In this document: positions 43,345-57,091 of the stretch, piece after piece
How the letters are laid out: each line of letters starts with the position of its first letter
Numbering within the stretch: the first letter of the stretch is position 1
From: G963668435 sp963668435
GTDB lineage: Bacteria > Latescibacterota > Latescibacteria > Latescibacterales > Latescibacteraceae
Assembly: GCA_963668435.2 (NCBI GenBank)
Contig: CAXXSC010000005.1
Coordinates: 124,001-188,000, forward strand
Length of the DNA stretch: 64,000 nucleotides
Reading direction: 5' to 3'
The notes under the pieces: model-generated
Told to the model about the DNA's origin: nothing
Database searches by the model: none
The model's input: the letters and a program-made list of their open reading frames with translations, nothing else
Translations under genes and position numbers: made by a program

Positions 43345-43678
43345 TTGACCTTTATTATTCGATATGCTATATTTGCGATCTGCTCGGAGAGATGGCAACA
43401 ACGATCGAACGGCAGGAAATAATCAAAAAAAAGATTCAAAATAAACTTGCATTAACGAAAACGTTTTATTATATTTTGAATCTGCCCGGAGAGATGGCAA
43501 CAACGATCGAACGGCAGGAAATAATCAAAAAAAAGATTCAAAATAAACTTGCATTAACGAAAACGTTTTATTATATTTTGAATCTGCCCGGAGAGATGGC
43601 AAGCGATTAAAACCGGGCACAAGAAAATAAAAATAGTTTTAAATTTTTCTTGACTTTGAAATCGCAATTGAGTATCTT
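43345..43678 (+). promoter_or_regulatory. Tandem rRNA operon promoters P1-P4
   Basis: Four -35/-10 pairs, all with exactly 17-base spacers: P1 TTGACC (43345) / TATATT (43368); P2 TTGCAT (43447) / TATATT (43470); P3 TTGCAT (43549) / TATATT (43572); P4 TTGACT (43650) / TATCTT (43673). P1 to P3 are each followed by CTGCYCGGAGAGATGGC, probably around the transcription start. P2 and P3 are copies of one 102-base repeat. They lie directly upstream of 16S. Confidence 0.75.
43386..43600 (+). repeat. 102-base direct repeat carrying an rRNA promoter
   Basis: GGAGAGATGGC begins at 43386, 43488 and 43590, so the period is 102 bases, with two nearly full copies and a partial third. The copies are identical by eye. 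The unit carries one promoter each. The period is a multiple of three, which makes a spurious reading frame run through it. Confidence 0.9.
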
Positions 43679-43751
43679 TCAAATCCGTTGGCGACAAAAG
43701 AAATTGACAAGCCAACATCGAGTAACAAAGTGATAATAAACGAGTTACTCC

Positions 43752-43770
43752 TGATCTTTGAAAATTGAAT
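43752..43770 (+). promoter_or_regulatory. boxA-like antitermination element before 16S
   Basis: TGATCTTTGAAAATTGAAT resembles the boxA/NusB-NusE (antitermination) sequence found in rRNA leaders. A close copy lies before 23S (45782-45800), as in other rRNA operons. Confidence 0.6.
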
Positions 43771-43871
43771 AACGTGCGTAGTTGGAAAGAGACGGCAGGT
43801 CCTCTCAATCTAATTGAGAAGACAGTTGATACAATTCCCAAAACAGGATTGTAATCACATATGATATTTCA

Positions 43872-45433
<1,562 letters not shown>

Positions 45434-45553
45434 AGTACCGTTTTACGGTACATACTAGGTCGATGGCCTGCAGTTTCTTCCACTACGCATGTTTTTCTAT
45501 AATAAAGCGAATGCGGATATGGTCAGGGTGGCTAAAGCACTGACTGCCGATAT

Positions 45554-45630
45554 GGGCTTGTAGCTCAGTTGGTTAGAGCGCGCGCCTGATAAGCGCGAGG
45601 TCGGTAGTTCGAATCTACCCAGGCCCACCA
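45554..45630 (+). tRNA. tRNA-Ile (GAT)
   Basis: A 77-base cloverleaf with GGGCTTG/CAGGCCC acceptor arms, anticodon GAT, T-arm GGTTCGAA-type (here AGTTCGAAT) and encoded CCA. It lies in the 16S-23S spacer, the usual place for this gene. Confidence 0.95.
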
Positions 45631-45698
45631 TTATAACGCCGCTCCGCTTTAATAAAGGAATTTTTCTCAGTAAGTCCACCCTATTTACCGGTGGCAGT

Positions 45699-45774
<76 letters not shown>

Positions 45775-45781
45775 AGAATAC

Positions 45782-45800
45782 TGATCTTTGACAACTGAAT
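45782..45800 (+). promoter_or_regulatory. boxA-like element before 23S
   Basis: TGATCTTTGACAACTGAAT differs at two positions from the boxA-like sequence before 16S. Confidence 0.55.
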
Positions 45801-45870
45801 ACGGTGATGTTCTCATTATACACCTTAATTGATATACTGTAAAATCTGCCTTTTGAGGCATGAGATTTTC

Positions 45871-48839
<2,969 letters not shown>

Positions 48840-48918
48840 TAAAAGAATTTCATGCATCAGAGGCAGATTCTACAGTAGATTTTTTAAGGTAGTGAGAACA
48901 TTACCGTACAGGATATTT

Positions 48919-49036
<118 letters not shown>

Positions 49037-49045
49037 TTAAAATTG

Positions 49046-49078
49046 AAAAGCGCTTTCATTCGTGAAAGCGCTTTTTTT
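49046..49078 (+). terminator. rRNA operon terminator with TTCG loop
   Basis: A 13-base stem AAAAGCGCTTTCA (49046-49058) / TGAAAGCGCTTTT (49063-49075) closed by TTCG and followed by TTT, a very strong rho-independent terminator. Confidence 0.95.
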
Positions 49079-49140
49079 ATTTCCCTTCCCTCCTCTCTCT
49101 AGTATATTGTCTCCGGATATTTTTTGGGAAAGGAAATCCT

Positions 49141-50349
49141 ATGAACATCAGACATTATACCGCGTTTCTTTGCATCGCTTTCTTCGCTGTAATTTTCTCC
49201 TGCAGTTCTGATACGGCACATCTCACAGTCCGTTCCGATTCATGGCCAGATGGTACGAGTATCACTATTATAAGTGACGGCAGGATTATCGCCTCCTCAA
49301 AACTTTATGGCGGAAGGCTCCGTCTGGAACTGCCGAAGGATATCGAGTTCATGGTCCGGGCGGCATCTCCTTCAATTATCACCTTCATGGGCCACCAGCG
49401 CGATACTTACAGCAAGCCTGACGACTACATACTCCCCCGCCCTGTCAAACGTTATCGCTACGGCAGCTGGCGTTTCGGATTCAGTACGAATGAAATAATC
49501 AAGCCTGACAGCTCTATCGTTTCTTTTAAGAATAACGTGGTCCGCTCATTGACTGCCCCCCTTCTTGACAATCGGGCATTTGCAGGTAATCGTTTCCTGC
49601 AGGATGAGATGACCGGTATTCTCAAGCTATCTGAATCGTCTCTTTCGAACTACAAGGCGCTTTGTGACTCGGCCGTTATATATGGAGTTGACGGTCTCCT
49701 GCTCGATCCGGACGATACAGTCTGGAACAGTACGCAAAACTGTGCACAGATGCAGGAGATGATTGCCCTTGTCCATGACTATGGAATGAGCTGCGATATA
49801 CGTTATCAACTCGATTGCGCTGCCGGGCATTGTACTATCCCTCCCCTACTGACTGACATGTTTCTTGCTGACAGCTCAGAAATGAATCCCGATGAACTCA
49901 GGGTTGCCTTTGTCTGCGACAGCATACCATCAATAGCATCCGTTGAAAAGATAGAGGAGACTCTACTTTCCCTCAATAACAAAAGAATTCCTCTATCTCG
50001 ACTTGCTATTGAAATGGGTATAGCCGCCGGAAAATATCGTATCGAAAGCGATGGCAGCATGACTGAAATTGCTATTAAGCCTGGTGAGATCGACCGCATC
50101 TTCCGAAGTGTCGACGATGACAAACTCCTCCGCCTTAAGGATACCTCGCTTCGTCTGGGCCACAGCGGGTCGATGTATATTTTCGAGGATTTTTTCAGCA
50201 TCGATGTTAAGATCACCAATTTCAGATCCGGTAAACTTGTCGACTGTGCCGGCATACATGTCCGTTTCGATCCGTACTGCCTTAAACCAAATCAGGAAGA
50301 ACTGAAACGCCTGTCAATCGGTATAAAAAAACTGGACACAACCCGCTGA
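49141..50349 (+). CDS. Predicted lipoprotein, possible TIM-barrel protein (402 aa), function unknown
   Basis: An N-terminal signal ending FFAVIFSC (Cys21) predicts a lipoprotein. After a beta-rich N-terminal part (HLTVRSDSWPDGTSITIISDG), a middle segment YKALCDSAVIYGVDGLLLDPDD recalls the GH18-type strand with DxxD-E, but the acidic catalytic Glu is missing, so a binding-only TIM barrel is possible. A later ...SRLAIEMGIAAGKYRIES segment fits the same fold. None of this proves the family. The gene has its own terminator; it lies just past the rRNA operon and has no related neighbours. Confidence 0.6.
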   Translation: MNIRHYTAFLCIAFFAVIFSCSSDTAHLTVRSDSWPDGTSITIISDGRIIASSKLYGGRLRLELPKDIEFMVRAASPSIITFMGHQRDTYSKPDDYILPRPVKRYRYGSWRFGFSTNEIIKPDSSIVSFKNNVVRSLTAPLLDNRAFAGNRFLQDEMTGILKLSESSLSNYKALCDSAVIYGVDGLLLDPDDTVWNSTQNCAQMQEMIALVHDYGMSCDIRYQLDCAAGHCTIPPLLTDMFLADSSEMNPDELRVAFVCDSIPSIASVEKIEETLLSLNNKRIPLSRLAIEMGIAAGKYRIESDGSMTEIAIKPGEIDRIFRSVDDDKLLRLKDTSLRLGHSGSMYIFEDFFSIDVKITNFRSGKLVDCAGIHVRFDPYCLKPNQEELKRLSIGIKKLDTTR

Positions 50350-50370
50350 ATTGAATTATTGCACAATAAA

Positions 50371-50404
50371 AAAAGGGAGCCTAAAATGGCTCCCTTTTCT
50401 TTTT
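50371..50404. terminator. Bidirectional rho-independent terminator
   Basis: AAAAGGGAGCC (50371-50381) pairs with GGCTCCCTTTT (50388-50398) with A and T runs on either side. It separates the converging lipoprotein gene and the FloA cluster. Confidence 0.85.
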
Positions 50405-50423
50405 TCTTACGATAGGTACAAAG

Positions 50424-50984
50424 TCAATAATCATCTCGCATGGCCAGCGGTGCAGCAAGAATTTCACTCATGATCATGCCTTTGACCAATTCCGGTCCTT
50501 CGAAAGAAAGATCGGCGACAGGAGAATTTCTCTCTGCTTTTAACTCCTGATCTTTGATTTTCAATCGTTGATGCTGAACAGGAACATATTCAACTTCCCT
50601 GAACTCATCACTTTCTTGAATACTCTCAAACGAGGTTTCAATTTCATGAACAGTCTGTTTTGCCCTGGCCTGTATTTCCCTTTCTGCCTCGGCGAGTTCA
50701 CTCAGCACACTTCTCGTCTTTTTGACACGTCGAGTCCGGTTTTCCTGGGGAATAGGTGAAAACTGTTTTTCAAGTTCCTCAAAAATATCCTTGAGTACAT
50801 TCGGTTTCTGGGCATTTTGCCGCGGCATAGTCTTTTTGGACGTACTTGTCCCCTGCCCGGGCGCGGCCCCGGAAGGCTGCTTTTTAATATCCTCAGCCTT
50901 CCGCGCCACATCCTTACCACGTTTCAGCACCGAATAGATGATGAAGAATACAATTGCGGCATTAATAATGAATTCAATATCCAT
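50424..50984 (-). CDS. Membrane-anchored protein of unknown function, coupled to floA
   Basis: A short N-terminal hydrophobic helix (FIINAAIVFFIIYSVL) is followed by a basic stretch, a long polar region with coiled-coil character (LSELAEAEREIQARAKQTVHEIETSFESI) and a C-terminal tail. No family recognised. Its start overlaps the floA stop (TAATG, 50984), so it is translated with floA and probably works at the same membrane sites. Confidence 0.65.
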   Translation of the reverse strand: MDIEFIINAAIVFFIIYSVLKRGKDVARKAEDIKKQPSGAAPGQGTSTSKKTMPRQNAQKPNVLKDIFEELEKQFSPIPQENRTRRVKKTRSVLSELAEAEREIQARAKQTVHEIETSFESIQESDEFREVEYVPVQHQRLKIKDQELKAERNSPVADLSFEGPELVKGMIMSEILAAPLAMRDDY

Positions 50985-51982
50985 TATTTCTCACCGTCCT
51001 TGTCCTTGCTGTCAGGTTTCGTACTCTTCGAAATCGAATCACGCATGCTGGTGTCCGACACAATGTTCTTCATCTTGTAATAGTCCATAACACCAAGGTT
51101 GCCGCTCTTGAAAGCCTCGGCCATGGCCAGTGGTATCTCGACCTCTGCCTCTGTGACCTTGGCACGCATTTCCATGACACGCGCTTTCATTTCCTGCTCG
51201 GCGGCCTGAGCCATTGCTCGGCGCACCTCGGCTTTTGCCTGGGCAATGTTCTTATCGGCGTCTGCCTGTGCCATCTGAAGTTTCGCGCCGACATTTTCAC
51301 CGATATCAACATCCGCAATATCGATCGAGAGGATCTCGAATGCGGTCCCTGAATCAAGACCTTTGGCAAGCACTGATTTCGAAATATTGTCGGGATTTTC
51401 CAGAACGACCTTATAGGTCTGCGATGAACCGATGGTGCTAACGATACCCTCGCCGACACGGGCGATGATCGTTTCCTCGGTCGCACCGCCGACAAGGCGC
51501 TGGATGTTCGTACGCACTGTCACACGTGCCGTTGCCTTGACCTGGATACCGTCCATGGAAACAGCCGCGACCATAGGCGTATTGATCACCTTGGGGAGCA
51601 CGCTCATCTTAACCGCCTCGAGGACATTCCTTCCCGCGAGATCGATTGCCGCGGCGCGTTCAAACGACAGATCGATGGACGCCTTGCCGGCAGCGATAAG
51701 AGCGTTCACCACAGCGGCCACATTACCGCCCGCGAGATAGTGCGCCTCAAGCGCATCGGTCTTGACATCGATCCCTGCCTTGACAGCTGAAATGAGCTGA
51801 CGTACGATCAAAGGTGGCGGAACTCTTCGAAGCCGCATACCTATGAGCGCGAAAAGGCTGATCGGCACACGTGCCGCAAGCGCCGAGATCCAAAGAGCGA
51901 CCGGAATCGCCCAGAAAAACAACCAGATCACGACGACGAACAGGAACATACCGAATACGAGTATTGGTGTCATTACATCCAT
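50984..51982 (-). CDS. floA: Flotillin-like protein FloA
   Basis: Membrane scaffold that forms functional membrane microdomains (FloA/YqfA). An N-terminal membrane segment of about 30 residues (ILVFGMFLFVVVIWLFFWAIPVALWISAL) precedes the family's conserved stretch RRVPPPLIVRQLISAVKAGI, LEAHYLAGGNVAAVVNALIAA, DLAGRNVLEAVKMSVLPKVI, ATEETIIARVGEGIVSTIGS and the A/E-rich helix near the end. Length 332 matches Bacillus FloA (331). It lies directly after a short NfeD gene and before the coupled unknown gene; NfeD/flotillin pairing is well known. Confidence 0.95.
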   Translation of the reverse strand: MDVMTPILVFGMFLFVVVIWLFFWAIPVALWISALAARVPISLFALIGMRLRRVPPPLIVRQLISAVKAGIDVKTDALEAHYLAGGNVAAVVNALIAAGKASIDLSFERAAAIDLAGRNVLEAVKMSVLPKVINTPMVAAVSMDGIQVKATARVTVRTNIQRLVGGATEETIIARVGEGIVSTIGSSQTYKVVLENPDNISKSVLAKGLDSGTAFEILSIDIADVDIGENVGAKLQMAQADADKNIAQAKAEVRRAMAQAAEQEMKARVMEMRAKVTEAEVEIPLAMAEAFKSGNLGVMDYYKMKNIVSDTSMRDSISKSTKPDSKDKDGEK

Positions 51983-52044
51983 AAACCCTCCTTGCCTCCT
52001 GTTATATTGTATTGTGAGTTGTTATATGTCAGAAAGTGTGTGTA

Positions 52045-52530
52045 TTATGATTCTTTACCGACACCTGTTTTTTTCGGCCCGACCACGATACGGCTCCCCT
52101 CCACCTCAATTACCTCAATCTCGATATCCTTGCCGATATAATCGCCGACTGTCACAACATCAGATCGTTTCCCGTCGATCAATGCAATTCCCGCGGGCCT
52201 GAGCGCAGTCAAAGTAACACCGTTGCATCCGAGCAATGTACTATAGTCATCGTTTGCATGAGCGTCACCGACATTGTAGTCGAGGCCGATCTTTTTCGCA
52301 ATCCTGCTTTTCAGGGACAAGCGCACAAGGATTGCAGCGGCAGCGATACTGATCACAACGCTCAAAAGCATACCCGCCATCCCATATTCAATGTGAGCCT
52401 TGTATACGCCATAACCGATCATGGCGATACCGACCAGCCCCGGCACAGAAAATCCCGGCACAAGGAAAAGCTCGATAGCTATAAAAATGATCCCAGCGCA
52501 GATAATGAGAGCAATGACCGCAGCAGTCAT
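52045..52530 (-). CDS. Short NfeD-family membrane protein
   Basis: 161 residues. Four hydrophobic segments (about 4-25, 28-43, 51-70) precede the NfeD OB-fold (NGVTLTALRPAGIALIDGKRSDVVTVGDYIGKDIEIEVIEVEGSRIVVG). It lacks the protease domain of the longer NfeD next to it. In many bacteria short NfeD genes accompany floA; here it lies 62 bases before floA and 49 bases after the long nfeD, completing the set. Confidence 0.9.
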   Translation of the reverse strand: MTAAVIALIICAGIIFIAIELFLVPGFSVPGLVGIAMIGYGVYKAHIEYGMAGMLLSVVISIAAAAILVRLSLKSRIAKKIGLDYNVGDAHANDDYSTLLGCNGVTLTALRPAGIALIDGKRSDVVTVGDYIGKDIEIEVIEVEGSRIVVGPKKTGVGKES

Positions 52531-52579
52531 GGCAAATCCCCTGTTATATTTTCCTGTCCGTTTTATGACAGATACGTGC

Positions 52580-53890
52580 TCAGACTTTTTTCACAACGAT
52601 ACGTGCACCGCGGACCTCGATGACCTCCACGATCTGTCCTCTTTCTATGAATTCGCCCTCGCTTACAACATCGACACGTTTACCGGCGATTGTCGCCTTG
52701 CCGGATGGCCTGAGCGCAGAAAGCGCCACACCCTGTACTCCCATAAGTGATATATCACTATCGGCGGATGCATAACCATGTTCGGCCTTTTCCGCAGTGG
52801 AAAGCACGATGCGTTCGAATACCGGTGTTCTCGGCAAATATCTCACAAGGAGGAATGTTCCTACTATACTGAGTGCAAAAGCCCCCGCTGTGCTCCAAGC
52901 GGCGACAGTGTAATCACCCATTTCCGGCATACGGCCGACAAGGCTGAGATAGAGGCTACCGACAATCATGACAATGCCGCTCAATCCGGCTATCCCGAAT
53001 CCCGGTATCACCAGGATCTCCAGTGTCAGGAGAATGAGCCCGACGGAAAAGAGCAGAAGCTCTCCCACGCCCGCGAGCCTGACTATATAATGACTGCCGA
53101 AAAACAGTGTCAGCGCAATGATCCCGATAGTGCCCCCAATCCCCCACCCCGGCGTCCGTATCTCGATCAAAAGCCCGAGGAAACCGATTGACATCAGTAG
53201 CGAGCTGACCATGGGATGGGTCAGAAGGCGGACAATATTCTCAGCCCAGTTCGGGCTCATCCGCATCAGTTCCGATCCCTTGCCGCCTAGAAGTTCCAGT
53301 ACATCCTCTATAGTTTCGGCAGTGCCGTTCGATACACCGTGCTGTAAAGCCTCGCTATAGGTGAGCGTGACCAGCTTACCTTTCTCGCTGAGCCCCTCGA
53401 TCTCGAGCTCCTCGTCGACCATGGCCTCTGCAATGTCGGCGGGTTTACCGGTTGCCTCGGCTGTAGCACGCATCTGGGCCCGGAAATAGCTGATGACTTT
53501 TTCGGAGGCTTTCTTTCCCTGCATGTCCACAGCGGTCGCGGCTCCGATGGAGGCCCCTGTCGACATGTAAATGCTGTCGCAGGCCATGGAAATGAGCGAC
53601 CCGGCCGAAATCGCGTTCTTGTCCACGAAAGCCACGGTTTTCACATCTGCGGCAAGAATTGTGTCCTTTATATCGACCGCGCTATCAACCCGCCCGCCGG
53701 GAGTATCCACATGAAAAATAATACCCTCGATACCATCGCGTCCGGCCTCGGAAACACAGCGACGGATAAACTCCGCCAGACCGCCGTCGATAACTTTCTT
53801 GACCGGCACGACCATATAATCCGCAGCGGCCTGTACCGTGATCAAGCACAGGGCAATCAGCACAATACAACTTTTAACCGTACGATTCAT
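52580..53890 (-). CDS. Long NfeD-family membrane serine protease
   Basis: NfeD1b-type. The start at 53890 (GGGAG five bases upstream) opens a Sec signal; the first ATG at 53920 has no ribosome site. An N-terminal ClpP/SppA-like domain (about 25-210) contains IIFHVDTPGGRVDSA, FVDKNAISAGSLISMACD with the expected nucleophile Ser95, and MSTGASIGAA. The catalytic Lys cannot be fixed by eye. Four membrane segments follow (about 235-350), then the OB-fold (GVQGVALSALRPSGKATIAGKRVDVV). Heads the nfeD-nfeD-floA operon. NfeD and flotillin are thought to act together on membrane proteins. Confidence 0.9.
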   Translation of the reverse strand: MNRTVKSCIVLIALCLITVQAAADYMVVPVKKVIDGGLAEFIRRCVSEAGRDGIEGIIFHVDTPGGRVDSAVDIKDTILAADVKTVAFVDKNAISAGSLISMACDSIYMSTGASIGAATAVDMQGKKASEKVISYFRAQMRATAEATGKPADIAEAMVDEELEIEGLSEKGKLVTLTYSEALQHGVSNGTAETIEDVLELLGGKGSELMRMSPNWAENIVRLLTHPMVSSLLMSIGFLGLLIEIRTPGWGIGGTIGIIALTLFFGSHYIVRLAGVGELLLFSVGLILLTLEILVIPGFGIAGLSGIVMIVGSLYLSLVGRMPEMGDYTVAAWSTAGAFALSIVGTFLLVRYLPRTPVFERIVLSTAEKAEHGYASADSDISLMGVQGVALSALRPSGKATIAGKRVDVVSEGEFIERGQIVEVIEVRGARIVVKKV

Positions 53891-53969
53891 CTCCACTCCC
53901 ATGCAAACGCAATTGCGCAAGAGGCTGTAATTTCATCCCCGTATCAATTGTACAGAACATTGTCCGGTT

Positions 53970-54695
53970 TTATTCATCGGCACACTGAGCGGTGCCCCCA
54001 GATTCAACGTGCTCTTCCCCGGCCACCTTGATGATATGGTCGCCGCCGGGATAGTCAACCAGCGATATCGAGGTCGCATCTGCCAGCTTTTTCGTCACAT
54101 CGACAATACGTTCCACATCACCGAGCGCTTTTGCCACGTAATTCATGATCTTTTCACTGCCGGTGCTGTCATGGCGGATAAGCTCGAGATAGCCTTTTAT
54201 CGAGCAGAGCGGATTGTTGATCTCGTGGTTATAGGTGCCGGCAAGCTCAACCACGGTCCGGAGCTTCTCCTGGTTCAGTTTACGCCGTTCCGCCTCTACC
54301 ATACTGGTCATATCACGGTGGATAACCACGATGCGGTCGACCTTTTTCTTTTCGTTCGGCAGGGGAAGGTAGCGGAGTTCCATGAAACGCTCCCCGATTC
54401 CCGGCAGGTCGAACCACTCCTCGAACCTGAGTTCCTCACCGGAAAGGCAGCTGTCCAGCCGCGGCTTGACAATCTCCTCAAAAATATCGTTACCGACAAA
54501 ATCCCCGACCTTTTTGCGGAGAAGGTCTTTTGCTGTCAGATCGTGCGCATCGCAATACGCCGGATTGACATACCCGTATTTGTAATCGTCGCTGACAACC
54601 GCGATAAGATCGGGTGAGGCATCGAGTACACGTTTGTTGAGTCTGAGTATTTCTTCATCTTTTTTCAGAATGACATTAATAAACTGAGCCGCCAT
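53970..54695 (-). CDS. PAS/HisKA phosphotransfer protein lacking an ATPase domain
   Basis: The ATG at 54695 (GGGA upstream) is preferred to 54728. A PAS domain (about 22-125, ASPDLIAVVSDDYKYGYVNPAYCDAHDLTA) is followed by a HisKA dimerisation helix with phosphoacceptor His157 in TYNHEINNPLCSIKGYLEL. Normal sensor kinases then have a HATPase_c domain; here only ~80 residues remain, without N-, G1- or G2-boxes, and the frame ends in a normal stop. So it may be a partner of another kinase, or the ATPase has been lost; the 79-base gap to the next gene shows no relic. No response regulator lies nearby. Confidence 0.7.
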   Translation of the reverse strand: MAAQFINVILKKDEEILRLNKRVLDASPDLIAVVSDDYKYGYVNPAYCDAHDLTAKDLLRKKVGDFVGNDIFEEIVKPRLDSCLSGEELRFEEWFDLPGIGERFMELRYLPLPNEKKKVDRIVVIHRDMTSMVEAERRKLNQEKLRTVVELAGTYNHEINNPLCSIKGYLELIRHDSTGSEKIMNYVAKALGDVERIVDVTKKLADATSISLVDYPGGDHIIKVAGEEHVESGGTAQCADE

Positions 54696-54833
54696 ATAAA
54701 TTCCCGGAATATACAATGATATGAACACTTCTTTTCCTTAAAGTATATCTATCGGGCGAAATTGACAACTGCTATTATCACCGCCGGCGAAAAAGATTCG
54801 CATACCCTGCGGGATTTTCGTTTATTTACTGGC

Positions 54834-54862
54834 TTTGCGCGTAGTTTTTTATATGTTATACT
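54834..54862 (+). promoter_or_regulatory. Promoter before the heparinase-like cluster
   Basis: TTTGCG (54834-54839), 17-base spacer, TATACT (54857-54862), about 40 bases before the first heparinase-like gene's start. A likely sigma-70-type promoter for the cluster. Confidence 0.55.
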
Positions 54863-54904
54863 CATACAATTCGTTAAAATCGTTATTCTACCCAGGAGCG
54901 GGAA

Positions 54905-56950
54905 ATGAAACAGGGAATTATCACAGCGGCTATCGCTTTCGCGATCCTTCTCGGACTGTCGTCATCTGTCGCAGCGACGACACCGGAGGAAATTGCAAAC
55001 GCACTACCGAAACAGGCTCAACATCCTTATCTCTTTTTCAACGAGGCCGGGAAACAGGAAATCCTGAAACTCATCGAAGAAGATCAGGAATCAAACGATA
55101 TCTACAGGCGTCTTCTGGCCGAGGCCAACCGCCTCATTTACACTCCGGTCGAGATGGAAGCGCCGGTCGAACCGAAACATCCGCGTTATTACTCAGACAA
55201 CAAGGCTACCAACTATGTCAATTCATACCGCCGGGCCTCACATACACTGGCATTCGTCTACCAGATGACCGGGGATGAACGCTATGCGCAGAAAGCGTAC
55301 GAATTTGCCGACGCGCTCTGCGATCTTCGCTCATGGGGCTACCGTGCGCACGAATTCCCGATTATCTACAGCCGTGTCTGGCCGTGGAATGTGCCGGACG
55401 ACCAGGTGGTGTTCAACTATGACATCAGGACCGGCGATATGGGCTACGAGATGGCGATGGTCTACGACTGGCTCTATCCGGCCCTCGACAAGCGTCAGCG
55501 CGACCGTATCCGCGGCGGCCTGCTCGAAAATGTCATCACCCGTGTCCGAGGAAGCTGGGAATATTACTGGTGGGCATCCTCCTACCGCTGCAACTGGTGC
55601 GGCATCTGCCTGTCAGGCCTCGGTGTCGCCTCCCTCGCTCTCATGAACGAGGATCCGCAGCTGGCCGATGTCATAGCCGAATGCTACGACCGTATGGACA
55701 AGCACATCTCCGAGATAGGCATCGACGGCGGCTGGCAGGAAGGCCGCGGCTACTGGGCCTACGGCATCCGCAGCAGCATTTTCTTCATGGACGCCGTGAA
55801 ACGCCTTACCAACGGGAAATATGACCTGTTCCGGAATCCGCGCATCCAGAATAATCCGGCGGCATTCGCCATGTACGGTCTCACCGGCTATTTCGGTGAC
55901 GGTACCGGCGCAGTGGTCGGCTCGACCCATCTTTTGAACAAGCTGGCTGAGGAAACAGGCGACGGCGAAGCGGCGTATTACCGCAACACATTCCTCGGCG
56001 CTGGCAGTAACATGTACGATCTCATCTGGCCGCGCAACGATGTCACCGCGGTCGAACCTCGCCAGAAATCCCGTCATTTCAGGAGTATCGACTGGGTTGT
56101 CATGCGCAGTGATTTCAAAAATCCAGAAACTGTCACAATCGCCACCAAGGCGGGCATGAACGACGATCCCCATCACGGGCATCTCGATATCGGCCAGATC
56201 ATCCTCACCTGGCAGGATGAATATTTCCTCACCGACCTCGGTCACGGCAAGTATTTCTATGACGAAAAATATTTCGACGAGAAACGCTGGGAATATCCAC
56301 AGGCATCCAGTGTCGGCCACAACGTGGTTTTTGTCAACGACGAGCTCCAGATTTCAGCCAAGCTGAAAGACCAGCCGTGGAAAGAGGGCATCGGCGGCAA
56401 GATCCTCGAATTCCGACCCGGCGACGATATGGATTACACCTACATGGACAATACCAATGCCTATCCCGGCGAGGAACTCAAGGGCTGGCGCCGACACATA
56501 ATCCTCGACAAGCCGGTGACAACGGTCATTCTCGACGAGGTGAAATCAGCCAAGGGCGCCGAGATCGAGGCCCGTTTCCACAGCGAGAACCCGGCAGAGG
56601 TCGAAAAGGATTATGTGCTTATAAAGGGCAAGAAAGGCACGATGGCTGCTATCCCGGTGCTTGTACAACGCTGTGAGCTCAAATCTGACCGTCACGCCTA
56701 TGTACCAGTGAGGAAAGAGGCGCAATTCAGCTGGATTCCCTATTTCTCGACGCTGACGAAAGCGAAGAAGGGTGATACGGTCATTGGCACAATTATCGTC
56801 CCTGTAGAGAACGGCGACGAGGCGAAAGCCATTGCCAAGTCTGCAAAGATGAAAAGCGGCAGCAAAGGTGTTACGGTCACGTTCTCACAGAACGGCGAGA
56901 CTAAAGAGTACAGTTTCGGCAAAACCGACGACGGTCTCGTGCTTGAATAG
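54905..56950 (+). CDS. Heparinase II/III-like secreted protein, copy 1 of 3
   Basis: Predicted polysaccharide lyase-like protein. Sec signal about 1-24. An alpha/alpha-toroid N-terminal domain (about 35-340) contains YRCNWCG (227-233) and GGWQEGRGYWAYG (275-287), where a catalytic Tyr is expected. A heparinase II/III-type beta domain follows with MNDDPHHGHLDIGQ (418-430), whose His-x-Asp pattern matches the family metal/catalytic block, and ASSVGHNVVFVND. The substrate cannot be read (uronic acid-containing, acid polysaccharide is the family rule). Very similar to the next two genes, so the group arose by tandem duplication. GGAG is seen before the start. Confidence 0.85.
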   Translation: MKQGIITAAIAFAILLGLSSSVAATTPEEIANALPKQAQHPYLFFNEAGKQEILKLIEEDQESNDIYRRLLAEANRLIYTPVEMEAPVEPKHPRYYSDNKATNYVNSYRRASHTLAFVYQMTGDERYAQKAYEFADALCDLRSWGYRAHEFPIIYSRVWPWNVPDDQVVFNYDIRTGDMGYEMAMVYDWLYPALDKRQRDRIRGGLLENVITRVRGSWEYYWWASSYRCNWCGICLSGLGVASLALMNEDPQLADVIAECYDRMDKHISEIGIDGGWQEGRGYWAYGIRSSIFFMDAVKRLTNGKYDLFRNPRIQNNPAAFAMYGLTGYFGDGTGAVVGSTHLLNKLAEETGDGEAAYYRNTFLGAGSNMYDLIWPRNDVTAVEPRQKSRHFRSIDWVVMRSDFKNPETVTIATKAGMNDDPHHGHLDIGQIILTWQDEYFLTDLGHGKYFYDEKYFDEKRWEYPQASSVGHNVVFVNDELQISAKLKDQPWKEGIGGKILEFRPGDDMDYTYMDNTNAYPGEELKGWRRHIILDKPVTTVILDEVKSAKGAEIEARFHSENPAEVEKDYVLIKGKKGTMAAIPVLVQRCELKSDRHAYVPVRKEAQFSWIPYFSTLTKAKKGDTVIGTIIVPVENGDEAKAIAKSAKMKSGSKGVTVTFSQNGETKEYSFGKTDDGLVLE

Positions 56951-57091
56951 TCTTTCGAAACTCAAGGGCCGCTCTATTAATACCATTTTCACCGGAAAGC
57001 GTGTCAGTACCTGGAAAATGATAGTAGAGATACCCTTAAAGATATGAACCGTTACGGAATACGATAGAACACCATCAGGGAGGGAATGAAC

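Noticed and set aside
43296..43610. Open frame of 104 codons with a 34-residue repeat before 16S
   Set aside because: The region is a tandem promoter array with 102-base period; the period being a multiple of three keeps a frame open by chance. No ribosome site, and promoter boxes fit exactly.
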